64,000 nucleotides of DNA, taken from assembly GCA_963784415.1 (NCBI GenBank), contig CAWARK010000016.1, positions 62,001 through 126,000 of the forward strand, read 5' to 3'. Positions 1 through 9,735 of the stretch are shown one piece after another. This DNA comes from UBA7672 sp963784415. GTDB lineage: Bacteria > Pseudomonadota > Alphaproteobacteria > Caulobacterales > Hyphomonadaceae. Numbering within the stretch: the stretch's first letter is position 1; every line of letters starts with the position of its first letter. The position numbers and the translations under genes were made by a program. Below the pieces are notes generated by a model, which saw only the letters and a list, made by a program, of their open reading frames with translations, was not told the DNA's origin and did no database searches.

Positions 1-1815
1 ATGGCCCGACCGCGACCGCCTGATCCTTTCCGCCGGCCACGGCTCGATGCTGCTCTACTCGCTTCTCTTCCTCACCGGCTCGCCCGACGTGACGCTCGAG
101 GAGATCAGGAACTTCCGCCAGCTCGGCTCGAAGACGCCCGGCCACCCGGAGTTCGGCCACACACGCGGCGTCGAGACCACGACCGGCCCGCTGGGTCAGG
201 GGCTCGCCAACGCGGTCGGCATGGCGATGGCCGAGCGCCACCTCAATGCGCGCTTCGGCGACGATCTCGTCAACCACAAGACCTATGTGATCGCGGGCGA
301 TGGTTGCCTCATGGAAGGCATCAGCCAGGAAGCGCTGACGCTGGCCGGGCACATGCGCCTCAAGAACCTGATCGTCCTTTTCGACGACAACGCCGTCACC
401 ATCGATGGCTCGACCGGCATGGCGGACGACACCGACCAGATCAAGCGCTTCAAGGCGTCGGGCTGGGATGTGGCGCGCGTCGACGGCCACAACATGGACG
501 CGGTGCGTGGCGCTTTGCTGGCGGCGCAGACGGCCGACCGTCCCACGCTGATCGCGTGCAAGACCATCATCGGCTATGGCGCGCCCAAGATCGCAGGCAC
601 CGGCCCCGCGCATGGCGGCCCCTATGGCGCCGAAGAGATCGCCGGCATCCGCAAGGCGATCGACTGGCCGCACGCGCCGTTCGTGGTGCCGGATGAGATC
701 CTCGCCGCCTGGCGCAAGATCGGCGCGCAGGGCGTCCGCCATCGCGAAGCCTGGGAGAAGCGCCTCGCCGCTTCCGACAAGCGCGCGACATTCGAAGCCG
801 CCCTCTCCGGCAAGCTGCCGGACGGACGTCAGCGCGAAGATCAACGCGCACAAGAAGGCCGTCGTCGAAGGCCAGAAAGCCGACGCCACGCGTAAATGGT
901 CTGGCGCGGCGCTGGAAATCCTCACCGAGTTGGTGCCGGAAATGGTCGGCGGCTCGGCCGATCTCACCGGCTCCAACAACACGCGCACCGCCGCCGCCAA
1001 GACGCCGCTCTCGGCCGAGAACTATGGCGGGCGTTATGTGCACTGGGGTATCCGCGAGCACGCGATGGCCGCCGCGATGAACGGCATGGCGCTGCACGGC
1101 GGCATCATCCCCTACTCCGGCACCTTCCTCGTCTTCTCGGATTACTCGCGCCCCGCCATCCGCCTCGGCGCGCTGATGAACCAGCGCGTGATCCATGTGA
1201 TGACGCACGACTCGATCGGCGTCGGCGAAGACGGCCCGACCCACCAGCCGGTCGAACACGTCGCCAGCCTGCGCAACATTCCGAACCTGCTCGTCTTCCG
1301 CCCCGCCGATGGCGTTGAATCCGCCGAGGCGTGGGAGATCGCGCTGAAGACCACGACCGGCCCGTCGCTGATCGCCCTCACCCGCCAGAACCTCGTCGCC
1401 GGCGCGCAAGACCCACACCGACGAGAACCTCGTGGCCAAAGGCGGCTATGTCGTCTCGCCCGCGACCAAGCCCGAAAAAGTCGTCCTGCTGGCGACCGGC
1501 TCCGAGGTCGAGATCGCGCTGGAAGCCCAGAAGACACTCGAAGCCGAAGGCATCGGCGCCCGCGTCGTCTCCATGCCGTGCTTCTCGCTGTTCGCCGCGC
1601 AACCCGAAAAGTACCGCTCGGAAACACTCGGCGGAAAACTGCCGAAAGTGGCCATCGAAGCAGGCATCCGCGACGGCTGGGACCGCTGGATCGGCCCCGA
1701 TGGCGGTTTTGTCGGCATGACCGGCTTCGGCGCTTCGGCTCCGTACAAGGCGCTCTACAAACACTTCGGCATCACTGCTGAAGCCGTCGTGAAAGCCGCC
1801 AAAGAGCGCCTGTAA
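1..1815 (+). CDS. tkt: transketolase (5' end outside window; two frameshifts)
   Basis: Cytosolic thiamine-diphosphate enzyme moving two-carbon units between sugar phosphates (pentose phosphate and Calvin-type reactions). The reading starts inside the PP domain (SAGHGSMLLYSLL at once), followed by the ThDP/Mg motif GDGCLMEGISQEAL (about 299-340), the Pyr domain with GGSADLTGSNNT and WGIREHAMAAAMNGM, and the C-terminal domain with LLATGSEVEIA. The frame changes twice: frame 2 to about 820 (ends KLP), frame 3 to about 1405 (ends RQNLVA), then frame 1 (KTHTDENLVAKGGY) to TAA at 1815. Each change is one extra base and the protein is otherwise intact on both sides, so I infer sequence errors. Followed by gap, pgk and fba on the same strand. 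Confidence 0.93.
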
Positions 1816-1983
1816 CAGGCGTTATCGCCTACCTCACGAAGTGCTGCATTGAATTGCGCGATTTTCACCGCGCAAGGCACTCGCATCGCGCCGAAAATCC
1901 GGTATTAGCCCCCGCATAAGACCGCGGCCCGTCAGGCCCCTTTCCTGCATCCGGGCCAGCATTGGATTTTTGAGGTTTTAGCG

Positions 1984-2993
1984 ATGGCTGTTCGTGTTGC
2001 GATCAACGGCTTTGGCCGGATCGGTAGGCTGGTTCTCCGTTCCATCCTGGAACACAAACGCACCGACATCGAAGTCGTCGCCGTCAACGATCTCGGCCCG
2101 GTGGAAACCAACGTCCACCTGCTGAAGTATGACTCGGTGCACGGCCCGCTGAACATGGACGTGAAGGTCGAGGGTGACTTCGTCTCTGTCGGCAACCAGC
2201 GCTTCAAGGTCACCGCGATCAAGAACCCGGCCGAGCTGCCGCACAAGGAGCTCAACGTCGACATCGCGTTCGAGTGCACCGGCATCTTCACCGCCAAGGA
2301 CAAGGCCTCCGCTCCACCTGTCAGGCCGGCGCCAAGCGCGTGCTGATCTCGGCCCCGGGCGAAAACTCCGACCTCACCGTCGTCTATGGCGTGAACCATC
2401 AGAAGCTCACGAAAGAGCACATGATCGTCTCGAACGCCTCGTGCACCACCAACTGCCTCGTGCCCGTGGTCAGCGTCCTTCACGACGCCATCGGCATCGA
2501 GAAGGGCATGATGACGACGATCCACTCCTACACCGGCGACCAGCCGACGCTGGATACGATGCACAAGGATCTCTATCGCGGCCGCGCGGCTGCGCTCTCG
2601 ATGATCCCGACCTCGACCGGCGCCGCGAAGGCCGTCGGCCTCGTCCTGCCGGATCTCAACGGCAAGCTGGATGGCGTCTCGGTGCGCGTGCCGACGCCGA
2701 ACGTCTCGCTGGTCGATCTCAAATTCGTCGCCAAGCGCGCGACGACCGCGAAAGAGGTCAACGACCTCATCCGCGCCGCCGCCAACGGCCCGCTGAAAGG
2801 CATCCTCGGCTACACCGACGAGAAGCTCGTCTCGTCGGACTTCAACCACAATCCGCACTCGTCGATCTTCCACACCGACCAGACCAAGGTGATGGACGGC
2901 ACGTTCGTCTCGATCATGAGCTGGTACGACAATGAGTGGGGCTTCTCGACCCGCATGAGCGACACCGCTGTCGCCTGGTCGAAGCTGATCTAG
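1984..2993 (+). CDS. gap: type I glyceraldehyde-3-phosphate dehydrogenase (frameshifted)
   Basis: Phosphorylating NAD(P)-dependent GAPDH of glycolysis/gluconeogenesis. The N-terminal Rossmann motif VAINGFGRIGRLVLR begins at residue 4, and the catalytic cysteine lies in NASCTTNCLVPV (about 2434-2469). The C-terminal NEWGFSTRM motif is intact. The frame moves from 1 to 3 near 2312-2322: KDKASA is followed by QAGAKRVLISAPGE. This fits two extra bases (gct-c-cac, ctg-t-cag) and not one missing base, because the expected HL pair is recovered. ATG at 1984 follows a spaced purine stretch. The TAG stop overlaps the GTG start of the next gene by one base (TAGTG). Confidence 0.93.
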
Positions 2994-3472
2994 TGGCGGA
3001 TCAAAAAAAACCGACTGATACGGAAACGGCGACCCCTGAGGTCGCCGTTCACGCGACAGCCGCCCCGCCCTATCATGTGAAGGGCGAAGTCGTTGATGGC
3101 AGCGGCGTGCCCGCGACCACCGGGGAAAAACCCTTCGATCCGGCCGCGTGGATGCACCAGCGCCTCGTCAACCAGATCGTCGCGTTCGAGAAAAATCTCG
3201 GCCCCGATCACGAGATCGGCGGGCGCTTCGTCGAGGGACCGGGATCCGAGCCGCTGCACATTTCGAATGTCGCGAGCTGGGGCCCGGACATGATCCTGTT
3301 CATGGGACAATTCTCGGACGGCCGGAAATTCGAGCTGATCCAGCACTACAGCCAGGTCAGCGTTCTGCTTGTCGCCGTACCCAAGACGACAGACGAGCCG
3401 CGCCGCATTGGCTTCGAGCTCTTGAAGAACATGCCGGAACTGCCACAGCCCTGGGGCGATCCCGTCAGCTAG
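2993..3472 (+). CDS. DUF6173-like protein, translationally coupled to gap
   Basis: About 159 residues, no signal peptide. The first 45 residues are low-complexity and polar; from FDPAAWMHQRLVNQIVAFEKNL onwards the sequence is compact and alternates hydrophobic strands (VASWGPDMILFMGQF, VSVLLVAVPK), ending in PRRIGFEL. This matches my memory of the alphaproteobacterial DUF6173 family, whose function is unknown. The only start that covers the whole open frame is GTG at 2993, sharing its G with the gap stop codon, so translation probably continues from gap by termination-reinitiation; an internal ATG at 3151 would give only the conserved part. Its place between gap and pgk suggests a link to the same operon, but no function can be stated. 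Confidence 0.6.
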   Translation: MADQKKPTDTETATPEVAVHATAAPPYHVKGEVVDGSGVPATTGEKPFDPAAWMHQRLVNQIVAFEKNLGPDHEIGGRFVEGPGSEPLHISNVASWGPDMILFMGQFSDGRKFELIQHYSQVSVLLVAVPKTTDEPRRIGFELLKNMPELPQPWGDPVS

Positions 3473-3510
3473 GCAGGCCGACAGACATCAGCGCAGGAAC
3501 AGATCTCCAC

Positions 3511-4702
3511 ATGACCTTCCGCACGCTTCAGGGCGCAGACCTTTCCGGCAAGACCGCCCTCGTGCGCGTCGACTTCAACGTGCCGATGGACAAGGGCGTG
3601 GTGCAGGACGACACGCGCCTCAAGTCAGCCCTGCCGACGATCGAGCTGCTGTCGAAAGCAGGCGCGAAAGTCGTGCTGCTGGCGCACTTCGACCGGCCCA
3701 AGGGCAAGCGCATTCCCGAGATGAGCTTGAAGCCGGTGCTGGAGCCGCTCGCCGCGCTGCTGAAGAAGCCCGTCAGCTGGGCCGATGACTGCATCGGCGC
3801 TGAAGCGAAGTCCGTCATCGACGCCCTGAAACCGGGCGGCGTCGCGCTCCTGGAAAACCTCCGCTACCACGCGGGCGAAGAAAAGAACGATCCTGCTTTC
3901 GCGGCCGAACTGGCAAAGCTCGGCGACATCTACGTCAACGACGCTTTCTCCGCCGCGCACCGCGCGCACGCCTCCACCGAGGGCGTCGCGAAGCTCCTGC
4001 CCGCCTATCCCGGCCTGTCGATGGAGCGCGAACTCAACGCGCTCGACGCCGCACTCGGCAATCCGCAGCGCCCGGTGATCGGCATTGTCGGCGGCTCGAA
4101 AGTCTCGTCAAAACTCGATCTCCTCAAGAACCTCGTCACCAAGCTCGACAAGCTCGCCATCGGCGGCGGCATGGCGAACACATTCCTCTATGCGCAAGGC
4201 CACGACGTCGGCGCGTCCTATTGCGAGAAGGATCTCGCCGAGACAGCACGCGAGATCATCCGCCTCGCCGGACAGAACAACTGCAAGCTGTTCCTGCCGC
4301 ATCGACATCGTTGTGGCCGAACAGATGGCGTCGGGCGTGCCCACGCGCGTGCGCGGCCTTGGCGAAGTCGACGAGCACGAACGCATTCTCGATGCCGGTC
4401 CGGACACAGTTGCGCGCCTGAAACGCGCCATGGGCAATTCAAAGACGCTGATCTGGAACGGCCCGCTCGGCGTGTTCGAGATCCCGCCCTTCCAGCGCGG
4501 CACGATGGAGGCTGCCTGGCATGCCGCCGAACTTTGCCGCGAAGGCGAACTGACCGCAGTGGCCGGCGGCGGCGACACCGTCTCCGCGCTCAACATGGCG
4601 GGCGTCTCGGTGGACTTCACCTTCATCTCGACCGCAGGCGGCGCCTTCCTCGAATGGATGGAAGGCAAGGTGTTGCCGGGCGTCGAAGCGCTGAAAATCT
4701 AG
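3511..4702 (+). CDS. pgk: phosphoglycerate kinase (frameshifted)
   Basis: Cytosolic kinase interconverting 1,3-bisphosphoglycerate and 3-phosphoglycerate with ADP/ATP. Visible landmarks in order: substrate-binding RVDFNVP (residues about 19-25), LLAHFDRPKGKR, LLENLRYHAGEEKNDP, DAFSAAHRAHAS, IVGGSKVSSKLDLL, IGGGMANTFLYA, and the C-terminal nucleotide-binding run AVAGGGDTVSALN. Frame 1 holds up to KLFLP (about 4300) and frame 2 from IDIVVAEQM onwards, one extra base. ATG at 3511 gives the normal N-terminus; length across the break (about 396 residues) is normal. Probably one transcription unit with tkt-gap. Confidence 0.93.
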
Positions 4703-5023
4703 CGCTCGCAATTTCTCTCAGCTCCGCACCGCGTGATCGGATAAGATGATCTGAGAACCCGTCTGCGACACACTCGACAGATTTGTCGCAGAGATGTCGC
4801 GATACGCGGACTTTGAGACAGAATTGCGGATCGCATTGCAGCGGATCGTGGGCGTCCGCTCATTTCAAGTTGTGATGACAATCATCCCACACCGGCCCAC
4901 CATCATTCTCGAACAGTGACCCGCCGGCGGTGGTCTCCGATGCCACCGCGACCCGACGAGCCAGGACTGTTCGACTGAGCGCCCCCACAGAATCCCCGGG
5001 GCGAACACCAGGGACGAAATCAC
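4703..5023 (+). other. 321-base intergenic region between pgk and DUF1344-like gene
   Basis: No convincing reading frame, RNA gene or intrinsic terminator was seen. Local base composition is less GC-rich between about 4740 and 4900 than in the flanking genes, as expected for a promoter region of the next gene. Confidence 0.5.
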
Positions 5024-5347
5024 ATGAAACTCTCCGTTGCTGCGGCGGCGCTTGCGCTCGCCATTGGAACAGCTGCGTCGGCCTTCGCCGCTCCGCCCGC
5101 TTCGACGACCACCCCGGCCGCTCCAGCCGTTCACGCGACTGCAGCCGTCACGGCCACCTCCAGCGCACTGAAAGCCAATGGCACGATCAAGACCGTGTCC
5201 GACACCGGCTTCACCCTCACGACCGGCAAGGTCTTCAAGCTTGATGCGGCCGTGAAGTCCTCCTCGCTGAAAGCCGGCGAGAAGGTGAAGGTGCAGTACA
5301 AGATGAAGAACCATGAACGCTGGGCGACCGAGGTCTCGCCCTCGTAA
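5024..5347 (+). CDS. small secreted protein, DUF1344/OB-like C-terminal domain
   Basis: A 107-residue protein with a clear Sec signal peptide (MKLSVAAAALALAIGTAASAFA, cleavage expected after AFA at about residue 22), an Ala/Thr/Pro-rich linker to about residue 50, and a short beta-rich domain: NGTIKTVSDTGFTLTTGK, then FKLDAAVKSSSLKAGEKVKVQYK. This layout, a small barrel asking how a property is tabulated against a 'key' residue patch, resembles the DUF1344 family, which has no known function. It should act in the periplasm. A GGGACG sequence lies about 10 bases before the ATG. Monocistronic by position. Confidence 0.65.
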   Translation: MKLSVAAAALALAIGTAASAFAAPPASTTTPAAPAVHATAAVTATSSALKANGTIKTVSDTGFTLTTGKVFKLDAAVKSSSLKAGEKVKVQYKMKNHERWATEVSPS

Positions 5348-5362
5348 GATGGTGGGCTGACA

Positions 5363-5398
5363 CATCAGGCGGGCCGGTCCCCCAGTGCCCGCCTGATG
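5363..5398. terminator. 12-bp perfect hairpin after the DUF1344-like gene
   Basis: CATCAGGCGGGC (5363-5374) pairs perfectly with GCCCGCCTGATG (5387-5398) around a 12-base loop. It sits 16 bases after the stop codon. There is no U-run, so it may be an mRNA 3'-end stabiliser or a Rho-assisted end and not a classical terminator. Confidence 0.45.
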
Positions 5399-5615
5399 AT
5401 GTCCACGCCGGCGCCAGCAAACGCTTGCCCTTCCCCCGGGCGAGCGTTTGTCGCGTCAGACGCCAGGCGGGCGCATTCGCCCCGACGGTTAATGCAGAGC
5501 TCTGGCGCTTTACACCCCAAAAAACTGCGTTTTGTAAGGGAAACTCGCGCGTCAGAGTTGACCCGCTCCCCCTGTCCCGTCACAAGGACGAGAATTGCTC
5601 TCAGGGGATCTTTCC

Positions 5616-6704
5616 ATGGCGCGTATCACGCTCCGGCAACTGCTCGATCATGCGGCCGAGCACAGCTATGGCCTGCCGGCGTTCAACATCAACAACATGG
5701 AACAGGCCCTCGCGATCATGGAGGCGGCTGACCATGTCAACGCCCCCGTCATCATGCAGGCCTCGCGCGGCGCGCGCTCCTACGCCAACGACATCGTGCT
5801 GAAGCACATCATCGATGCGTGCTCTGAACTGTATCCCCATATCCCGATCTGCATGCATCAGGATCACGGCAACGGCCCCGCCACCTGCGCCACCGCCATC
5901 CAGTTCGGTTTCACCTCCGTGATGATGGACGGCTCGCTGAAGGAAGACGCCAAGACCCCTGCCGACTACGATTACAATGTCGACGTCACGCGCCGCGTCA
6001 CCGAGATGGCGCATGCGTGCGGCGTTTCGGTTGAAGGCGAGCTCGGCGTGCTCGGCTCGCTCGAAACCGGCATGGGCGAAGCCGAAGACGGCCACGGCGC
6101 CGAAGGCGTGCTCGATCACTCGCAACTCCTCACCGACCCGGACCAGGCCGTCGACTTCGTGCGCGAAACGCAGGTCGATGCGCTCGCCATCGCGATGGGC
6201 ACCAGCCACGGCGCCTACAAGTTCACGCGCAAGCCGGACGGCGAAGTCCTGGCCATGAACGTCATCGAGGAAATCCACCGCCGCCTGCCCAACACGCACC
6301 TCGTCATGCACGGCTCGTCGTCCGTCCCGCAGGACCTGCAGGACGAGATCAACAAGTATGGCGGCAAGATGCCTCAAACCTGGGGCGTGCCGGTCGAAGA
6401 GATCCAGCGCGGCATCAAGCACGGCGTGCGCAAGATCAACATCGACACCGACAACCGCATGGCGATCACCGCCGCCATCCGCAAAATCCTCACCGAGAAG
6501 CCGGGCGAGTTCGATCCGCGCAGCTACCTGAAGCCCGCCAAGGAAGCGATGAAGAAGGTCTGCGTGCAGCGCTATATCGAATTCGGCTGCGAAGGCATGG
6601 CCGGCAAGATCAAGCCGATCTCGCTCGCCGTCATGGCGAAGGACTACTCCGCCGGAAAACTCGCGCCGAAATTCACCGCCGCCGCGAAAGTCGCTGCCGA
6701 GTAG
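5616..6704 (+). CDS. fba: class II fructose-bisphosphate aldolase
   Basis: Zinc-dependent aldolase cleaving or forming fructose 1,6-bisphosphate (and, in the Calvin-cycle subtype, sedoheptulose bisphosphate). About 362 residues from ATG 5616, which has AGGGG ten bases upstream; the frame stays open further upstream but lacks a ribosome site. Metal-site histidine in CMHQDHGN, SVMMDGSLKEDAKT, VEGELGVLGSLETGMGEAEDG, and the phosphate-binding VMHGSSSVP and KINIDTDNRMA are all present. The long insert after GELGVLGS and the overall length fit the Calvin-type (TIGR01521-like) class IIA enzymes. Frame is unbroken. Closes the tkt-gap-pgk-fba group, separated from pgk by the DUF1344-like gene. Confidence 0.95.
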   Translation: MARITLRQLLDHAAEHSYGLPAFNINNMEQALAIMEAADHVNAPVIMQASRGARSYANDIVLKHIIDACSELYPHIPICMHQDHGNGPATCATAIQFGFTSVMMDGSLKEDAKTPADYDYNVDVTRRVTEMAHACGVSVEGELGVLGSLETGMGEAEDGHGAEGVLDHSQLLTDPDQAVDFVRETQVDALAIAMGTSHGAYKFTRKPDGEVLAMNVIEEIHRRLPNTHLVMHGSSSVPQDLQDEINKYGGKMPQTWGVPVEEIQRGIKHGVRKINIDTDNRMAITAAIRKILTEKPGEFDPRSYLKPAKEAMKKVCVQRYIEFGCEGMAGKIKPISLAVMAKDYSAGKLAPKFTAAAKVAAE

Positions 6705-6840
6705 GCGTCCGCAGCCTGTTGAAAACACGAGCGGAGCGGTCCTGTGGATCGCACCGTCTTTGCGTTGGCTGGCTGGAAACGTGGCCTCTTTGTCCTGTGA
6801 GCGCATTGTGAGCAAGCCTGTGCATCGCTAGCGTCAGCCC

Positions 6841-7086
6841 ATGCTCGACATGCGCCCCTCCTGCGAATGCTGCGACAGGGATCTCGATCCTTCGGCGAAC
6901 GACGCCCGCATCTGCTCCTTCGAGTGCACCTTCTGCGCGACCTGCGCGAACGAAACGCTCAAGGGCAAATGCCCCAACTGCGGCGGCGACCTCGTTCCGC
7001 GCCCCGCCAGCGCGGCGGACAAGCTCGCGAAGTATCCCGCATCGACGAAGCGCATCGTAAAGCCAAACGGTTGCACGCCCGCCTGA
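6841..7086 (+). CDS. DUF1272 zinc-ribbon-like protein
   Basis: An 81-residue cysteine-rich protein. Cysteine pairs occur at CECC (near residue 8), CSFECTFCATC (26-36) and CPNCGG (45-50), consistent with a double zinc-binding fold. The signature RPSCECCDRDL at the N-terminus and CSFECTFC in the middle are those of DUF1272, a family of unknown function. The C-terminal 25 residues are basic and unstructured. It stands alone between fba and a palindromic repeat. Confidence 0.85.
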   Translation: MLDMRPSCECCDRDLDPSANDARICSFECTFCATCANETLKGKCPNCGGDLVPRPASAADKLAKYPASTKRIVKPNGCTPA

Positions 7087-7093
7087 AAACCGT

Positions 7094-7224
7094 GAGCCCG
7101 GCCTCGTCCTTCGAGACGGCCTTCGGCCTCCTCAGGATGAGGCCTTGCAACCGGCACATCCGCTGAGAAGCCCTCATCCTGAGGAGGACGCGAAGCGTCC
7201 GTCTCGAAGGACGAGAGCGGGCTC
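7094..7224. repeat. nested palindromic intergenic repeat, copy 1
   Basis: Three nested arm pairs: GAGCCCG (7094-7100) with CGGGCTC (7218-7224); CTCGTCCTTCGAGACGG (7103-7119) with its exact complement (7199-7215); CCTCCTCAGGATGAGG (7127-7142) with its complement (7172-7187). All are perfect. It overlaps no gene and starts 7 bases after the DUF1272 stop. A related copy lies at 22691-22811. Confidence 0.85.
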
Positions 7225-7282
7225 CTGGGGCGTCTCCATGAGCCCGCTTGCCCCTCCCCGCGACCGGGCGTAATCCACGCGC

Positions 7283-7947
7283 ATGCCGACCGAGCCGCGC
7301 CGCTGCCGCCTCTACCTCATCACCCCGCCCGAGATCGCGGACATCGCCGCTTTCTCCCGCACGCTTGATGAAGCACTCGACGCTGGCGACGTCGCTTCCC
7401 TCCAGATCCGCCTGAAGTCGCGCGACGGCGTGCCTGCGCCCGATCACCACATCCTCGAACTCGGCCGCCACATCATCCCGCGCGCGCAGGAACGCGGCGT
7501 CGCCGTGCTGATCAACGACCGGCCCGATCTTGCCGTCGAACTCGGCGCCGATGGCGTCCATATCGGCCAGACCGACATGCCCTACGCAAAAGCGCGCAAG
7601 CTGGTCGGGCCGGACGCCATCATCGGCGTCACCTGTCACGACAGCCGCCACCTCGCGATGGAGGCGGGCGAAGGCGGGCGCCGACTATGTCGCCTTCGGC
7701 GCCTTCTATCCCACCGACACGAAGGACCCGAAAGCCAGGGCCGAGCCCGAACTGCTCACCTGGTGGCAGCAGATGATGGAGCTGCCCTGCGTCGCCATCG
7801 GCGGCATTACGGTAAACAACGCCAGACCGCTGGTCGAAGCGGGCGCGGATTTCCTCGCCGTTTCAGCCGGCGTCTGGCGCGCCGACAAGCGGCCCGGCCG
7901 CTGCAATCGCCGCTTTCAATGCCATTTTCGACGAACTGGCGACCTGA
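7283..7947 (+). CDS. thiE: thiamine phosphate synthase (two frameshifts)
   Basis: Couples the pyrimidine and thiazole phosphates to make thiamine monophosphate, the precursor of the cofactor used by the transketolase encoded at the window start. Landmarks: RCRLYLITPP, ALDAGDVASLQIRLKSRD, VAVLINDRPDLAVELGADGVHIGQTD, ADYVAFGAFYPT, VAIGGITVNNARPLVEAGADFLAVSAG and the C-terminal AAAIAAFNAIFDE. Frame 2 is used to about 7672, frame 3 to about 7888, frame 1 to TGA at 7947. Both changes are one extra base. Length across the breaks is normal for the family. Confidence 0.9.
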
Positions 7948-8029
7948 TCACGCACCCCTGAAAGGCGAACAAAGCTTGCGCTTTGAGCCCGGCCCGTTAG
8001 AGGAAGCCGCCTAACCAAGGCTGTTTGAC

Positions 8030-8863
8030 ATGTCCCGTCCCTCCCCCACCGTCTCCATCATGATGGATGCGGCGCGCGCCGCCGGCCGTCGCCTCATCCG
8101 TGATTTCGGCGAAGTCGAGAATCTGCAGGTCTCCCGCAAGGGCCCGGCGGATTTCGTGTCCGTCGCCGACCAGAAGGCCGAAGAGATCATCCGCAAGGCG
8201 CTGGAAAAAGCGCGCCCGGGATACGGCTACCTTCTCGAAGAAGGCGGCGAGGTCAAAGGCACGGACAAGACGCACCGCTTCATCGTCGATCCGCTCGATG
8301 GCACGCTGAACTTCCTGCACGGCATTCCGCACTTCTCGATCTCCATCGCGCTCGAGCGTGACGGCAAGCTGCGCGCGGGCGTCATCTTCGATCCGATCCG
8401 CAACGAGCTGTTCTGGGCCGAAGAAGGCGGCGGCGCCTGGCTCGACAACAAGCGCCTGCGCGTCGGCGCACGCCGCAAGCTCGGCGACGCTGTCGTCACA
8501 ACCGGCATCCCGCAACTCGGCAAAGATGGCGGAGAGAAATTCCTCGACGAACTCGCACGCGTCCGCGCCGAAATCGCCGCCGTGCGCCGCTTCGGTTCCG
8601 CCGCGCTTGATCTGGCGTGGGTCGCTGCCGGCCGCTTCGATGGCTTCTGGGAGCGCGGTCTGTCTCTATGGGATATCGCAGCAGGCTTCGTGCTGATGCA
8701 GGAAGCCGGCGGCATGGTCACCGGCCTCGACAAGACCGACGCCACCAAAGGCTCGTTCGTCGCGTCCAACACCAGCCTCACGCCGAAGCTGGTCGAACTG
8801 ATCGAAGGCAAGCTCAAGAAGCCCGCGCCGGGAACCAGAGCAACGCTGGTCAAGAAGCTGTAA
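8030..8863 (+). CDS. suhB: inositol-1-monophosphatase family protein SuhB
   Basis: Mg-dependent, Li-sensitive sugar-phosphate phosphatase family; 277 residues, cytosolic. Metal-binding signatures are complete: GYLLEEGG (Glu near residue 70), DPLDGTLNF (87-95) and the C-terminal WDIAAGFVLMQEAGG. In proteobacteria SuhB also acts in ribosomal RNA antitermination, so a dual role is possible. ATG at 8030 has no strong ribosome site. Converges with the DUF533 gene 11 bases beyond its stop. Confidence 0.9.
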   Translation: MSRPSPTVSIMMDAARAAGRRLIRDFGEVENLQVSRKGPADFVSVADQKAEEIIRKALEKARPGYGYLLEEGGEVKGTDKTHRFIVDPLDGTLNFLHGIPHFSISIALERDGKLRAGVIFDPIRNELFWAEEGGGAWLDNKRLRVGARRKLGDAVVTTGIPQLGKDGGEKFLDELARVRAEIAAVRRFGSAALDLAWVAAGRFDGFWERGLSLWDIAAGFVLMQEAGGMVTGLDKTDATKGSFVASNTSLTPKLVELIEGKLKKPAPGTRATLVKKL

Positions 8864-8874
8864 CGCGGAAGGCG

Positions 8875-9708
8875 CTAGCTCTTAGCGGCCGCAGCGCCCG
8901 CATCGATCTGCGCGACAAGGCCCTCGTCGAGGCCAAGCGCCACGGCGAGATTCATGAGGAACGCCTTCTCCGTCATGCTGTCCGGCTCGATCGCGATGCG
9001 CGCCGCCGTATAGGCCTGCGCGGCCAGCGCCGGTGTGTTTGCCGCCGCCACAAGCTCGGCGATTGTCGCGGGCTTTGCGAACTCCGCATCGAGAAACTTC
9101 GCGGCGTGCACATCCAGCCCCGCACCCTCAAGCGCGCCAATGATGCGCGAACGCTCAGCATTGTCGACCACGCCATCGCACGCCGCCGCCGCGATCATCG
9201 CGCGCAGCACCAGCATGGCGGTTGCGTTGTCCTGCGTGAGATTTCCCGTTTCACCGAACGGGCTTGCATCTGGCGCGGCCTCGATCTGCGCAGGCGTCGC
9301 GGGCGCATTGCCCGCCTGATGGTTCTGCCACGCCTTGTAGGCAAGCCCGCCCACCATCGCGAGCCCACCCAGCGTCGCCGCGCTGCCGACCAGCCCACGT
9401 CCGCCGCGCGTGCCCAGCAGCAACAGTCCCAACCCGCCCAGGGCGCCGCCAGCCAGCATCTTGTTCTCGCTCGCAAACGTCTTCGCCTGCTCGAACAGGT
9501 CGCCGCCCGACTTGCCCGTCGCGCCCTTCAGGGCCGCGTCTGCCTTCGCGCCAATCCCGGTCTTCTGCTCGATCGCGGCTGCGCCATCCTTCATGCCGGA
9601 AACGCTGTCATTCAGCAGCCCGCCCAGCACGTTGCCGATCTGGCCCAGCGGATTGTCCGCGCCTCCGGCTCCGAACATCTGGTTGAGCAGCTTGCTGGCG
9701 TCGAACAT
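8875..9708 (-). CDS. DUF533 / YebE-like protein with TerB-like C-terminal domain
   Basis: A 277-residue protein. Residues 1-75 are Gly/Ala-rich and amphipathic; one hydrophobic glycine-zipper segment follows (MLAGGALGGLGLLLLGTRGG and ATLGGLAMVGGLAYKAW, about 83-130), then a linker and a helical domain from about 160 (AMLVLRAMIAAAACDGVVDNAERSRI), which carries the acidic DGxxDxxE pattern of tellurite-resistance TerB-like domains. This order is that of the DUF533 (YebE) inner-membrane-associated family, function unknown. Same strand as the downstream-lying phosphatase gene at 9736. Confidence 0.82.
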   Translation of the reverse strand: MFDASKLLNQMFGAGGADNPLGQIGNVLGGLLNDSVSGMKDGAAAIEQKTGIGAKADAALKGATGKSGGDLFEQAKTFASENKMLAGGALGGLGLLLLGTRGGRGLVGSAATLGGLAMVGGLAYKAWQNHQAGNAPATPAQIEAAPDASPFGETGNLTQDNATAMLVLRAMIAAAACDGVVDNAERSRIIGALEGAGLDVHAAKFLDAEFAKPATIAELVAAANTPALAAQAYTAARIAIEPDSMTEKAFLMNLAVALGLDEGLVAQIDAGAAAAKS

Positions 9709-9735
9709 GAAACTCTCCGTTGCGGATGTCCGCTT

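Noticed and set aside
5601..6815. A 404-codon frame antisense to fba.
   Set aside because: Shadow of the strongly biased codons of fba.
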